From assembly GCA_903831255.1 (NCBI GenBank), contig CAIKWZ010000041.1, positions 1 through 64,000 of the forward strand: a stretch of 64,000 nt of DNA, read 5' to 3'. Below the pieces are notes generated by a model. The model did not search any database, had not been told where the DNA came from, and was given only the letters and a program-made list of their open reading frames with translations. This document shows, one piece after another, positions 17,041 to 27,096 of the stretch (positions within the stretch are counted from its first letter, which is position 1; each line of letters starts with the position of its first letter). The translations under genes were made by a program, and so were the position numbers. Source of the DNA: an uncultured Alphaproteobacteria bacterium. Lineage in GTDB: Bacteria > Pseudomonadota > Alphaproteobacteria > Caulobacterales > Hyphomonadaceae.

Positions 17041-17973
17041 TCAAAGAAAGGTGCTGTCTTCCGGGCGCCAGTCATTGAACATGCCGATCAGGGAACGCCC
17101 ATCGACCTCAGCTCGGACGATAGCTCCGTTCCACATGCGGCCGAAAATCGGCACGTCATAGGAAGCCACACGGGCGACGCGGCCCTTCAATACTCGCCCA
17201 TCCTGCAACCGACCATCGAAGACGCGCTCGCGACCGGGGGCCGTCGGTCGAAAATCCGTTACGGCCGTCGCAATACCATCCGCCTCGTAATCTCCGCTCC
17301 TTCTGCGAGCCGCCGCGGTCGCGATGAAGGATGTCTCATCATTCCAGAGCATGGCGTAGGTGAAGGGCGCATCAAAACGAGGAGCCGTCTGGACCTGTTC
17401 ATGGGCCTTGGCCGCCCCGGACAGCTGCATACGCCGACCATCCACAGTGAGAGCGATATCGGCCCATCCTGTCCACTCGGATCGTCCGGCGGGCAGATTA
17501 CTCTTGAGCCGAGGGCTCGTAAACGCGGCCTCGATCGAGATCGGCGTCTCACCGGGACCGTCGCGTCCCTCGGAACTCTGACGCGCCCGCAGTGTCGCAG
17601 ACAGGTCGACCCCCGCCAGGGAATGGGCGGATCCCTGCCTTAGAAACCCTACGCCCGTCGACGGCGCCGAGTAGTCGCCGCGGATCATTTCCGGGAGGTT
17701 CCGCCACGCAGGGCAGGACACGCGGCGCTCCGTATAGGCGTAGATACGTCCCTCAAACAGGACATGACACCAGACCCAGGTCGCGTTGAGATCTGGGTAG
17801 CGCGACACTCTTACGCTGATCCCATTACGGACGTCCCTGTCGAAATAGACGAGCATCAGGGATTCGCTCCAGGTCTCAGCGCCCTGCGTCACCGTCCCAT
17901 GGGGTTCGTCCGCATGAGCCGTTCCCAAAGTGAACGCCGAGAGGGACCCTCCCAGAAGGGCGCGTCTGTTCAT
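17041..17973 (-). CDS. Tat-exported protein, AttH/CrtC-like possible
   Basis: The 310-residue product begins MNRRALLGGSLSAF, a twin-arginine-like signal, with likely cleavage after AHA. The rest is predominantly beta-type with many Trp and polar strands (DLNATWVWCHVLFEG; SEWTGWADIALTVDGRRMQL; MLWNDETSFIAT). This pattern recalls the two-lipocalin fold of AttH and hydroxyneurosporene-synthase-like proteins, but the match is weak and I would not name a reaction. It faces the PQQ dehydrogenase gene convergently and is divergent from the GMC operon at 18204, so it may belong to the same locus. Confidence 0.5.
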   Translation of the reverse strand: MNRRALLGGSLSAFTLGTAHADEPHGTVTQGAETWSESLMLVYFDRDVRNGISVRVSRYPDLNATWVWCHVLFEGRIYAYTERRVSCPAWRNLPEMIRGDYSAPSTGVGFLRQGSAHSLAGVDLSATLRARQSSEGRDGPGETPISIEAAFTSPRLKSNLPAGRSEWTGWADIALTVDGRRMQLSGAAKAHEQVQTAPRFDAPFTYAMLWNDETSFIATAAARRRSGDYEADGIATAVTDFRPTAPGRERVFDGRLQDGRVLKGRVARVASYDVPIFGRMWNGAIVRAEVDGRSLIGMFNDWRPEDSTFL

Positions 17974-18203
17974 CTCAACCATCCCCTATAGCTCACGTCT
18001 AGACATGCAGACGTTGGACGCAGGCTGGGATCGTTGTCCAGAGCGCCCAGCCATGGGATCGCCCCTGGTCCCGCCCGGTTCGCCGTATTCCTCATTCCCT
18101 CGCCGAGCTCAGCGCCCGGGCTCTGGCGTTTTGTCATCATTGGCGCCAACCTAAGCGCAATTCCAGGGCGCGATGGACGTCCGGGGCAATGGGCGAGGAT
18201 CAG

Positions 18204-19937
18204 ATGAGCACCCTTGGGGCGGCCTCACGAGAGGCGAGAACTTTCGACGCCATCGTGGTGGGGAGCGGCATATCAGGCGGATGGGCGGCCAAGGAGCTCT
18301 CGGAAAAAGGCCTTAAGACGCTGGTGCTTGAGCGTGGCCGCGATGTCCGCCACGGATCAGACTACAAGACGTTCAATCACGCTCCCTGGGATTTCAAGTA
18401 CCCGGGAGGGCGCCTGCCGCAGGCGGAGATCGACCGTCACTACCCTAAGCAGAGCCGCACCGGATACACGGTCAACGAGGCGTGGAACCACTGGTTCGTG
18501 AAGGATGACGAACATCCCTACACCGAGACCCATCGCTATGACTGGATCCGTGGCTATCATGTGGGCGGCCGTTCCCTGACCTGGGGACGTCAAAGCTATC
18601 GACACAGCCCGCTCGATTTCGAGGCGAACGCCCGCGAAGGGGTCGGTGTGGACTGGCCGATCCGGTACGAGGACCTCGCGCCGTGGTACGATCGCGTTGA
18701 AAGCTATATCGGCGTCAGCGGGCGCGAGGAGGGCCTCGCCCACTTTCCCGACGGCCAGTTCCAGCCGCCGATGGACATGAATGTCGTCGAAAAAAGCTTC
18801 AAGGCGAAGGTCGAGGAACGGTTTGCGGAACGCCGTGTCACCATCGGCCGAACCGCTCATCTGACAGCTCCAACCCCAGAACAGACACAGCTCGGACGGG
18901 GAACCTGCCAGAACCGCAATCTCTGCATGAGAGGATGCCTGTTCGGAGCCTATTTCTCCAGTAACGCCTCCACGCTGGTCGCCGCGCAGAGATCGGGCAA
19001 CATGACCCTCGAGCCCAACGCAATCGTGACATCGCTCATGCATGATGCGCGCACCTCCCGCGCGACGGGGGTCCGGGTGCGCGACGCTGAAACCGGCGCA
19101 GAGACGGAGTACTACGCCCGGATCATTTTCCTCTGCGCCTCAACCCTCAATACGGCGTGGATCCTCCTCAACTCCACCTCAACGCGCTTTCCAACCGGCT
19201 ACGGCAATGACAGCGACCAGGTCGGACGCAACATCATGGACCACCATTTCATGGTCGGCGCCCAGGCGGATGTCGACGGATATGAGGACCGCTACTACAC
19301 AGGCCGCCGACCCAACGGCATCTATATTCCCCGCTTCCGGAATCTCGGCGACGACCGGACAAAGGCGAAGGACTTCATTCGCGGATACGGCTATCAGGGC
19401 GGCGCCAGTCGCCTCGGCTGGCAGAGACTGATTGCGGAAATGGGCTTCGGCGAGGAAATGAAAAAGGCGCTTCAGGACCCCGGCGGCTGGACGATGGGAA
19501 TCAACGCGTTCGGCGAGACCCTTCCTTATGAGGACAATCGGGTCACGCTCAACGAGGCCGTCAAGGATACCCATGGCCTACCGACCCTGACGATGGACGT
19601 CCGGATTCGTGAAAACGAACTCAACATGCGAAAGGACATGCAGGCCTCGGCTGTCGAAATGCTCGAGACGGCCGGGTTCAAGAATGTCCGCGGGTATGAT
19701 CGGCCCTATGCGCCGGGACTGGGCATCCATGAAATGGGCGCCTGCCGCATGGGCCGGGACCCGAAGACCTCCGTGCTCAATGCGTGGAACCAGATGCATG
19801 CGAGCCCGAACGTCTACATCACCGACGGGGCCTGCATGACATCCGCCTCATCGGTGAACCCCTCCCTCACCTACATGGCGATGACCGCACGAGCCTGCGA
19901 GCATGCGGTTAGAGAACTCAGATCAGGCAATCTTTGA
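18204..19937 (+). CDS. GMC-family flavoprotein, probable glycoside/sugar dehydrogenase large subunit
   Basis: The 577-residue protein binds FAD through VVGSGISGG (19-27) and VLERGRD. GGRSLTWGRQSYR is typical of the gluconate- and fructose-dehydrogenase branch of GMC enzymes. The active-site pair is probably His509 (GIHEMGACRMG) and Asn552 (SSVNPSLT). Cys235, Cys241 and Cys245 form C-x5-C-x3-C, placed like the cluster ligands of FAD glucose dehydrogenase, so a [3Fe-4S] centre is possible. The ATG at 18204 follows GAGGATC. A small-subunit gene starts 15 bases after the stop. It has no signal of its own and may cross the membrane with the Tat-bearing small subunit. Substrate (glycoside C3) is inferred from context. 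Confidence 0.85.
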   Translation: MSTLGAASREARTFDAIVVGSGISGGWAAKELSEKGLKTLVLERGRDVRHGSDYKTFNHAPWDFKYPGGRLPQAEIDRHYPKQSRTGYTVNEAWNHWFVKDDEHPYTETHRYDWIRGYHVGGRSLTWGRQSYRHSPLDFEANAREGVGVDWPIRYEDLAPWYDRVESYIGVSGREEGLAHFPDGQFQPPMDMNVVEKSFKAKVEERFAERRVTIGRTAHLTAPTPEQTQLGRGTCQNRNLCMRGCLFGAYFSSNASTLVAAQRSGNMTLEPNAIVTSLMHDARTSRATGVRVRDAETGAETEYYARIIFLCASTLNTAWILLNSTSTRFPTGYGNDSDQVGRNIMDHHFMVGAQADVDGYEDRYYTGRRPNGIYIPRFRNLGDDRTKAKDFIRGYGYQGGASRLGWQRLIAEMGFGEEMKKALQDPGGWTMGINAFGETLPYEDNRVTLNEAVKDTHGLPTLTMDVRIRENELNMRKDMQASAVEMLETAGFKNVRGYDRPYAPGLGIHEMGACRMGRDPKTSVLNAWNQMHASPNVYITDGACMTSASSVNPSLTYMAMTARACEHAVRELRSGNL

Positions 19938-19952
19938 GAGGCAGGTGCGAAC

Positions 19953-20531
19953 ATGATCGACCGACGAGACCTGATCCGACGCGCGGCCTTCATTCTCGGC
20001 GGCAGTCTCTCTGCAGGCGCCATCGCCGGCGTGCTGTCAGGATGCGCTTCACTGCCCGAAGGTGAGGATGGCGCAAGCCGATATCTGACCGGAGATGAAA
20101 GACTGTCTGTCACAGCCCTGTGCGACCGGATTCTACCGCGGACAGATTCCCCTGGGGCGGTCGATGTCGGGGTTGTATCCTTCCTCGACCGGATGATGGC
20201 GGATTTTTACGGAGAGACGGAACGCTCAACGCTGCGAGCCGGGCTGGCCCGGGTGAATAACGAGGCTCTCAGCCAGCATGGACAGACCTTTCATCTCGTG
20301 TCGCCGGCGCAGCAGACTGCTCTCATGACAAGATATGATCAGGAGGCGACCGCCCAGAATCGGACCTCAGGGGCGCCCCTGCATTTCTTCCGTATCCTCA
20401 AGGAACTCACCACGCTTGGCTTTTTCACCTCGGAATACGGCGCCAGCCAGTTCCTCAGATATGATCCGACCCCGGGCCCTTACCGCGCAGACGTGCCCTA
20501 TTCGGATGTGGGACGAGCGTTCGTCACCTGA
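19953..20531 (+). CDS. Gluconate 2-dehydrogenase subunit 3-like small subunit
   Basis: The 192-residue protein has a Tat-like signal (DRRDLIRRAAF) and a hydrophobic stretch ending in SGCAS. The mature part shows the family's LTGDERLSVTALCDRILPRTDSPGAVDVGV opening and helical body. Such small subunits pair with a GMC flavoprotein, help it mature and provide its Tat export signal. It is 15 bases after the GMC gene, so the two form one complex and one transcript. Its last 34 bases overlap the 3' end of the convergent DUF1080 gene. Confidence 0.85.
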   Translation: MIDRRDLIRRAAFILGGSLSAGAIAGVLSGCASLPEGEDGASRYLTGDERLSVTALCDRILPRTDSPGAVDVGVVSFLDRMMADFYGETERSTLRAGLARVNNEALSQHGQTFHLVSPAQQTALMTRYDQEATAQNRTSGAPLHFFRILKELTTLGFFTSEYGASQFLRYDPTPGPYRADVPYSDVGRAFVT

Positions 20532-21355
20532 GGCGGTTTCAGAGCCCCGAGATCCATGATCTCGATGTTTCGGAATTCAATCGGCGCCCCTTCGCTTTGG
20601 AGGGATATATACCCGCCTTTCATTTCAAGTCGTCCGCCTGCATCTCTGATCAAAGGCAGTGAATCCGCCATGTCCGCCTTCGGATCGAGCTGGGGGCTGG
20701 AATAGACGATGCTCACCTCTCCATCGACCCTCTGAGTGACAAGGCCCGAGGGCGACACCTCGATTTCAAATCGGAGCCACCCACCGTCTGCAGGCCTCGC
20801 CGACACGGACGAGTTGATGCAATGCTGCTTCGTCAGGCGGCCATCCATCACAATATCCGTTCCAGGCGTGCAGACATTTCCGTTGGTTCGCGGAGCCGAT
20901 CCGTCCGCGGCCAGAAGTTGCGCCTCCACCGATACCGGAAAGCCCTGATCGCGGGCGATGCCGGCGGGATCCTGAGAAAAGGTCATGACGCCGCTGTTGT
21001 ATCGGGCCCATCCCGGAGTATCGGCCGGCCCATCGCCTAAAAAGCGATACTCGAGCCGCAGGCGAAACGCCGACACTGGCGCCTCGTGAAACAGATGGCC
21101 GAAGCGCGAGCCGAACTCCTGATAGCTGTCATACGACACCCGTATGGCGCCGTCACGTACGGTAAAGGTGTCGCGGTAGTTCTCGCCCAGCTCATAGCCA
21201 CGGATTTTGGGCGTCCAGCCCTCCAGCGTGCGGCCGTCGAAAAGGGGTCGCCAGCGATTTTCGGGAGCCGAAGGCGCCTCGCCAGCGGAGAGGGCGCATC
21301 CGCCCGTGATCAACATCGCCCAAGCCGCAAACCCCGACGCCCAGTTCGCCCGCAT
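20498..21355 (-). CDS. DUF1080 lipoprotein, 3-keto-disaccharide hydrolase type
   Basis: The 285-residue product has a signal peptide with a lipobox-like ITGGC. It has the family entry motif LFDGRTLEGWTPKI, a jelly-roll body (EFGSRFGHLFHEAPVSAFRLRLEY; YNSGVMTF; VSVEAQLL) and the end pattern GYISLQSEGAPIEFRNIEI. Members of this family cleave 3-keto-glycosidic bonds in bacterial 3-keto-glycoside pathways; others are uncharacterised. It faces the GMC operon convergently with a 34-base overlap. The ATG at 21355 follows GGAGAGAAGG. Its companion at 26346 is more compact. I infer periplasmic cleavage of the oxidised glycoside. Confidence 0.82.
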   Translation of the reverse strand: MRANWASGFAAWAMLITGGCALSAGEAPSAPENRWRPLFDGRTLEGWTPKIRGYELGENYRDTFTVRDGAIRVSYDSYQEFGSRFGHLFHEAPVSAFRLRLEYRFLGDGPADTPGWARYNSGVMTFSQDPAGIARDQGFPVSVEAQLLAADGSAPRTNGNVCTPGTDIVMDGRLTKQHCINSSVSARPADGGWLRFEIEVSPSGLVTQRVDGEVSIVYSSPQLDPKADMADSLPLIRDAGGRLEMKGGYISLQSEGAPIEFRNIEIMDLGALKPPQVTNARPTSE

Positions 21356-21543
21356 GCGCCTTCTCTCCAAAACATCCTATCCAGCGCTCAACGACCGATG
21401 GACAGGCCCCTAACAGACCGGCAATGTAGCGCCCGTTCGCATCAGGCAGCAATCGTTCGGACTTACGTCACGAACGGGATCTGCAGACAGCCGGAAAATC
21501 GCCCCCGACAAGATGGGGCGACAGCGCTTGGGGAGACAGACAG

Positions 21544-23076
21544 ATGAGCGACGCCGACATCAAATCAAGGTCAGGGCTATTCGCCACCGCCTTTTCCGCC
21601 ATCGTGGCGACCTCATTCTGCTTCATTCTTCGCGCTCTCGTTATCGGAGAGTGGGGGGTTGAGTTCGATCTGTCGGAGACTCAGAAGGGAGAACTGACCG
21701 GCGCCGGTCTGTGGCCATTCGCTATCACCATCGTCCTTCTCAGCCTTCTCATTGACCGGATCGGCTTTCGTCTGACCTTCTGGTTCGCCGCCCTCTGCCA
21801 TGTCGTCGGACTGGGAATTCTTCTGACCGCTCAGGGATACTGGGCGCTCTATGCCGGAACATTCATTATGGCGCTTGGAAACGGAGCTGTTGAAGCCGCC
21901 GCCAATCCGCTGGTGGCGACGCTCTATGCGGACAACAAGCCCAAGCATCTCAATCGCCTCCATGCCGCCTGGCCACTCGGACTAATGCTCGGCGGAGTTC
22001 TGGCGATGGGCCTCGGGGATGCGTTCGACTGGCGGATCAAGGTCGCGCTGATGGCGGCGCCGGTCGCCCTCTACGCCTTTCTTCTGCTCGGTCGATCCTT
22101 TCCGAAGAGCGAGAGGGAGGCTGCAGGCGTTCCCTACAGGGAGATGCTGGCTGAGGCCGGATTTGTCAGCGCCTTCATCATCATCGCCCTGATGATGCTG
22201 GAAGTGGGGCGAGTCGCCGGATGGCAGACCCCGCTGACCTGGGGGCTCATCGCCGCTCTCACTCTCGTCTACGCATGGTTTTCCCGTTCGCCTGGCAAGC
22301 CGCTCTACATCGTGTTCGTGCTCCTGATGATCCCGCTGGCGGTCACTGAGCTATCCACCGACAGCTGGATTACCGAGCTGATGGAGCCTGAGATGACGGC
22401 ACTCGGGCTGCAGGCGGGATGGGTTCTTGTCTACACCTCGGCGGTCATGTTCGTGGTGAGACTCTATGCCGGCCCGATCCTCCACCTCGTGAAGCCGCTG
22501 GGCGTGCTCGCCGGAGCCTCCCTCATCGCTGCGGCGGGCCTGTTCTGGCTCTCCGGCGCCACGGGCCTCGCGCTGCTCGCGGCCGCAACTCTCTACGGAA
22601 TTGGAAAGAGCTTCTTCTGGGGCACCAGCCTCGCGATCGCTTCCGAACAGTTCCCCCGCGGGGGGGCGGTGACGCTCAATGTTATGGCGGGCGCGGGCAT
22701 GCTGGCGGCGGGGATCGTCGGAACGGTGATGCTGGGCGCCCTTCAGGACCGGGCGATAGAGCGTGGCCTGTCGGCTCACGATACAACTGCCGGATCAAGC
22801 CTGTCGCAGACCTATCTGACTGACCGCACAGGCCTGCTCGGATCATACAAAGCCGTGGATCAGACAAAACTCGCCGCCGCTCCGGCAGAGGACCAGCAGG
22901 TGATCGCCTCCCTTTCAGCGACGGGCAAAAAGGACGCCCTCAAGGAGGTTGCCCTTGTACCCATGCTGATGCTTGCCTGCTATCTCGCCCTCATGGTCTT
23001 CTTTCGGTCGAGGGGCGGTTATCGGCCGGTATCTATCGGCGGAAACGCTCCGTCGACAGACAGTGAAACGACCTGA
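21544..23076 (+). CDS. MFS transporter, sugar type
   Basis: The 510-residue protein has about twelve hydrophobic segments of major-facilitator type, with an RIGFRL-like loop after the second segment and EAAANPLVATLYAD in an early helix, a pattern seen in FucP-like sugar transporters. A longer polar loop lies between the last two segments (residues about 415-475). Transport of a sugar or keto-sugar across the inner membrane is inferred from the following two TIM-barrel genes, oxidoreductase gene and DUF1080 gene, all on the same strand with short gaps. It heads that operon, with GGGGAGA before the start. Confidence 0.85.
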   Translation: MSDADIKSRSGLFATAFSAIVATSFCFILRALVIGEWGVEFDLSETQKGELTGAGLWPFAITIVLLSLLIDRIGFRLTFWFAALCHVVGLGILLTAQGYWALYAGTFIMALGNGAVEAAANPLVATLYADNKPKHLNRLHAAWPLGLMLGGVLAMGLGDAFDWRIKVALMAAPVALYAFLLLGRSFPKSEREAAGVPYREMLAEAGFVSAFIIIALMMLEVGRVAGWQTPLTWGLIAALTLVYAWFSRSPGKPLYIVFVLLMIPLAVTELSTDSWITELMEPEMTALGLQAGWVLVYTSAVMFVVRLYAGPILHLVKPLGVLAGASLIAAAGLFWLSGATGLALLAAATLYGIGKSFFWGTSLAIASEQFPRGGAVTLNVMAGAGMLAAGIVGTVMLGALQDRAIERGLSAHDTTAGSSLSQTYLTDRTGLLGSYKAVDQTKLAAAPAEDQQVIASLSATGKKDALKEVALVPMLMLACYLALMVFFRSRGGYRPVSIGGNAPSTDSETT

Positions 23077-23120
23077 TTGCGAAATCCCAGCAACAAGCCT
23101 GTCCTGAAAGCGAGTGAGCC

Positions 23121-24080
23121 ATGGTTGTCTTCAGTCGACGGACCTTCATGACGGGGGCGGCCGCAGCAGGGTGCGCCGTTCCTCTGGCAGGCGGCTGCGC
23201 CAGCCTCGCGCCCTCGCCGTTCTTCGGCGGACGAGACCTTCCGATCGGCGTCCAACTCTACACCTTCGGAGACCTCCTGCGAACGGACCTCGAGGGCACT
23301 CTCCGGGACATCGCCCGTATCGGCTACAAAACCGTCGAGATCCCAAGCTACATGGGGAAAACTCCCGCACAGCTGCGCGCGTTCTTTGACGCCGCCGGCC
23401 TTCGATGCACCAGCGCCCATGTCGGTCTGCGCGCTGGCACAGCGGCTGAGCCGGGTCTTCTTGGCGACCTTGACGCGCTGGCGCGCGATATGTCTGTCAT
23501 CGGCGCACGTCACGTTATCGCTCCAATCCTCACGGCCCCCGACGACCTGAAGGTGGAGGCCGCCGCCGGCGTCCACATCTATGCGGCGACTGCGTCGGCA
23601 ATGACCGCGGACCACTGGAAACGTTTCGCAGCTCGTCTCAACGCCATCGGATCGGCTCTGAGGTCGCGAGGACTGAGCTTCGGCTACCACAACCATAATA
23701 TCGAGTTTGTTCCGGTGGCCGGGAAAACAGCCTGGGACCTTATTCTGGCGGAGACGGATCCCGAACTCGTCACCTTCGAGCTCGATGTGGGATGGGTCGC
23801 GGCTGCAGGACAGGATCCTGCCGAAGTCTTCGCCCGTAATCCGGGGCGGTATCGTCTGATGCATATGAAGGATCTCAAGGCCGCTTCACAGACAAACCTC
23901 GCCCTCAGAATGGATCCGACTGAAGTCGGCTCGGGCCGCCTCGACTGGAGCCGGATCCTGCCAGCCGCCTACTCAGCCGGCGTTCGGGAGTTCTTCCTCG
24001 AACAGGAGCCGCCCTTCGCGATCCCGCGGATCGACGCGGCGGCTCGCGGCTTCGCCTATCTCAACGCCCTCACCCTTTAA
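23121..24080 (+). CDS. Exported sugar phosphate isomerase/epimerase-like TIM barrel
   Basis: The 319-residue protein opens with SRRTFM and a lipobox-like LAGGC at Cys26, so unlike most of the family it seems exported by Tat and lipidated. The barrel shows YTFGDLL, TVEIPSY, GYHNHNIEF (188-196), FELDVGW, HMKD and LEQEPPF, the order of metal-binding and catalytic blocks in xylose-isomerase-like enzymes. Related barrels act in 3-keto-sugar pathways and C-glycoside cleavage. It is the second gene of the operon starting at 21544. The exact step (isomerisation or beta-elimination of a keto-glycoside) is inference. Confidence 0.85.
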   Translation: MVVFSRRTFMTGAAAAGCAVPLAGGCASLAPSPFFGGRDLPIGVQLYTFGDLLRTDLEGTLRDIARIGYKTVEIPSYMGKTPAQLRAFFDAAGLRCTSAHVGLRAGTAAEPGLLGDLDALARDMSVIGARHVIAPILTAPDDLKVEAAAGVHIYAATASAMTADHWKRFAARLNAIGSALRSRGLSFGYHNHNIEFVPVAGKTAWDLILAETDPELVTFELDVGWVAAAGQDPAEVFARNPGRYRLMHMKDLKAASQTNLALRMDPTEVGSGRLDWSRILPAAYSAGVREFFLEQEPPFAIPRIDAAARGFAYLNALTL

Positions 24081-24100
24081 CTCTCCGGGCCAAGCACTCC

Positions 24101-25159
24101 ATGAAGACCATCAAGGGCCCCGGCCTCTTCCTCGCCCAGTTCGCAGGACCCGACGCCCCCTTCAACAGCCTGCCCGCTATCGCCGCCTGGACAGCCGGAA
24201 AGGGATTTTCCGGCGTCCAGATGCCAACGACCGACCCGCGCCTGTTCAACCTCGAGCTAGCGGCCGAGAGCCAGACTTACTGCGACGAGATCCAGGGGGT
24301 TCTCAAAGACGCCGGCCTCGAGATCACGGATCTCTCGACCCACCTCCAGGGACAGCTTCTCGCGGTTCATCCGGCGTATGATACGCTCTTTGACGGCTTT
24401 GCTCCGGAGACCGTGCGTGGAAACCCTACCGCCCGGCAGGCTTGGGCATCTGATCAGCTCCGGCTCGCGGCGCGGGCTTCGAAGCGTCTTGGCCTTACCG
24501 CTCACGCCACGTTCTCCGGCGCCCTCGCCTGGCCCTACCTCTATCCATGGCCGCAGCGCCCTCCCGGGCTCATCGAAGAGGCCTTTGACGAGCTGGCCCG
24601 CAGATGGAGACCGATTCTGGACGCCTTCGAGGATGCCGGGGTCGATGTCTGCTATGAGATCCATCCCGGAGAAGACCTCTTCGACGGAGCGACCTACGAG
24701 ATGTTTCTGGATCGGGTAGGCGGGCATCCGCGCGCCTGTCTGCTTTACGATCCCAGCCACTTCGTCCTGCAGCAGCTGGACTATCTCGAATACATCGATC
24801 TTTATCATGAGCGGATCCGCATCTTCCATGTGAAGGATGCGGAGTTCAATCCGACGGGCCGTCAGGGGGTCTATGGCGGATACCAGCCCTGGCTGAACCG
24901 GGCGGGACGTTTCCGATCGGTGGGCGACGGTCAGGTGGACTTCAAGGCGATCTTCTCGAAGATGGCCGCCTACGACTTTCCAGGGTGGGCCATTCTCGAA
25001 TGGGAGTGTTGCATCAAGCATCCCGAGGACGGGGCTCGAGAGGGCGCGGCGTTCATCCGCGACCAGATCATCCGCGTCACCGACAGAAGCTTCGACGACT
25101 TCGCCGCTTCCGGCGCCGATGTCAGAGCCAATCGCGCCCTGCTCGGACTTGACCGATGA
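24101..25159 (+). CDS. Cytoplasmic sugar phosphate isomerase/epimerase-like TIM barrel
   Basis: At 352 residues without a signal peptide, this second barrel has CYEIHPGEDLF with Glu186, His188 and Glu191, then LLYDPSHF with Asp217 and His220, IFHVKDAEF with His243, and ILEWECC near the end. These are the usual divalent-metal and substrate residues. Its stop overlaps the start of the Gfo/Idh/MocA gene in an ATGA, so the two proteins are probably made together and act on one sugar. It should convert a keto-sugar produced by the dehydrogenase complexes. Confidence 0.88.
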   Translation: MKTIKGPGLFLAQFAGPDAPFNSLPAIAAWTAGKGFSGVQMPTTDPRLFNLELAAESQTYCDEIQGVLKDAGLEITDLSTHLQGQLLAVHPAYDTLFDGFAPETVRGNPTARQAWASDQLRLAARASKRLGLTAHATFSGALAWPYLYPWPQRPPGLIEEAFDELARRWRPILDAFEDAGVDVCYEIHPGEDLFDGATYEMFLDRVGGHPRACLLYDPSHFVLQQLDYLEYIDLYHERIRIFHVKDAEFNPTGRQGVYGGYQPWLNRAGRFRSVGDGQVDFKAIFSKMAAYDFPGWAILEWECCIKHPEDGAREGAAFIRDQIIRVTDRSFDDFAASGADVRANRALLGLDR

Positions 25160-26301
25160 GTGCGAAGCGACGCCTGAGACTGGGCATGGTCGGCGGCGGG
25201 GCAGGCGCCTTCATTGGCGCAGTCCACAGAATGGCTGCACGGCTTGATGACGCGTGGGAGCTCACAGCGGGCGCGTTTCAGTCCGATCCTGAAGCTTCGC
25301 GCGCCTTCGGCCTCGCACTGGGTCTGCCGGAGGAGCGATGCTATCCGAGTTTTCAGGTCATGGCTCAGGCTGAGGCCGGCCGAGCGGATCGCATCGACGC
25401 GGTCGCCATCTGCGCACCTAATCATGTTCACGCGCCTGCGGCCCGCGCCTTCCTTGAGGCGGGGACGCCGGTGATCTGCGACAAGCCGCTCGCGATTTCG
25501 AGGGAGGAGGCCGAGGCGCTGGAGGAACTGGTGAGGCGCACAGGCCTTCCGTTCATTCTCACGCACAATTATTCCGGCTATCCGATGGTGCGCGAAGCGC
25601 GACATCTCGTCAGCTCCGGGGCGCTGGGCGCCATACGTGTGGTGCAGGCTGAATACGCACAGGACTGGCTGAGCGTTCCCCTTGAGGACAATAAGCAGGC
25701 GCAGTGGCGAGGAGATCCCGCCAGGGCTGGCCCGGGCGGCGCGCTTGGAGACATTGCAACGCATGCGTTCCATCTCTGTGAATTCATCACCGGCCTTGAG
25801 ACACAAGAGGTCTCCGCAGAGCTCACGACATTTGTTCCGGGACGCCGCCTCGACGACAATGCGCAGATACTCCTGCGCTACAAGGACGGCGCCAGAGGGT
25901 CTATCTGGGCCAGCCAGGTCGCTGTCGGGGCTGCAAACGGTCTGCGGATCCGCATCTTCGGCGACCGGGCAGCGCTCGACTGGTCCCAGGAGACGCCTGA
26001 GGAGCTGAGAGTCTCTTCCCTTGGCGAGGCGCCGCGCATCCTTCGACGAGGAACCGGCGGCCTCTCCCAAGCGGCCATGAGGGCGACACGACTGCCAGCG
26101 GGTCATCCTGAGGGATATCTTGAAGGCTTCGCCCAGATCTATTCGGATGCTGCGGAGCTCGTTCGCGCCCACATGGAGCTGCGACCGCCGGATCCGCTTG
26201 CAGCTCTCGCTCCCTCGATCAGCGATGGCGTGCGAGGCGTTCGTTTCATTCATGCCTCTGTGGCCTCAAGCCGAGAGAGCAGCCAGTGGACGCGTGTATG
26301 A
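25156..26301 (+). CDS. Gfo/Idh/MocA family oxidoreductase
   Basis: The 381-residue protein has the Rossmann loop GMVGGGAGAFIGAVHR near residue 10, AICAPNHVHAPAA and VICDKP with Lys110 (family EKP motif). GALGDIATHAFHL supplies Asp199 and His203, the catalytic pair seen in inositol dehydrogenase-like enzymes. These NAD(P) enzymes interconvert a sugar hydroxyl and ketone, often at C3. Translational coupling to the barrel gene points to reduction of a 3-keto-sugar, or oxidation of a sugar, in the cytoplasm. The direction is not determined by sequence. Confidence 0.9.
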   Translation: MSAKRRLRLGMVGGGAGAFIGAVHRMAARLDDAWELTAGAFQSDPEASRAFGLALGLPEERCYPSFQVMAQAEAGRADRIDAVAICAPNHVHAPAARAFLEAGTPVICDKPLAISREEAEALEELVRRTGLPFILTHNYSGYPMVREARHLVSSGALGAIRVVQAEYAQDWLSVPLEDNKQAQWRGDPARAGPGGALGDIATHAFHLCEFITGLETQEVSAELTTFVPGRRLDDNAQILLRYKDGARGSIWASQVAVGAANGLRIRIFGDRAALDWSQETPEELRVSSLGEAPRILRRGTGGLSQAAMRATRLPAGHPEGYLEGFAQIYSDAAELVRAHMELRPPDPLAALAPSISDGVRGVRFIHASVASSRESSQWTRV

Positions 26302-26345
26302 CGACCCGGCTCCGACACCCCCGATGATCGCAAAGAGAGGACACC

Positions 26346-27089
<744 letters not shown>

Positions 27090-27096
27090 TCCCCCA

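Noticed and set aside
24970-26253. Minus-strand open frame of 427 residues
   Set aside because: It is the antisense of the barrel and Gfo/Idh/MocA genes, which have clear motifs.
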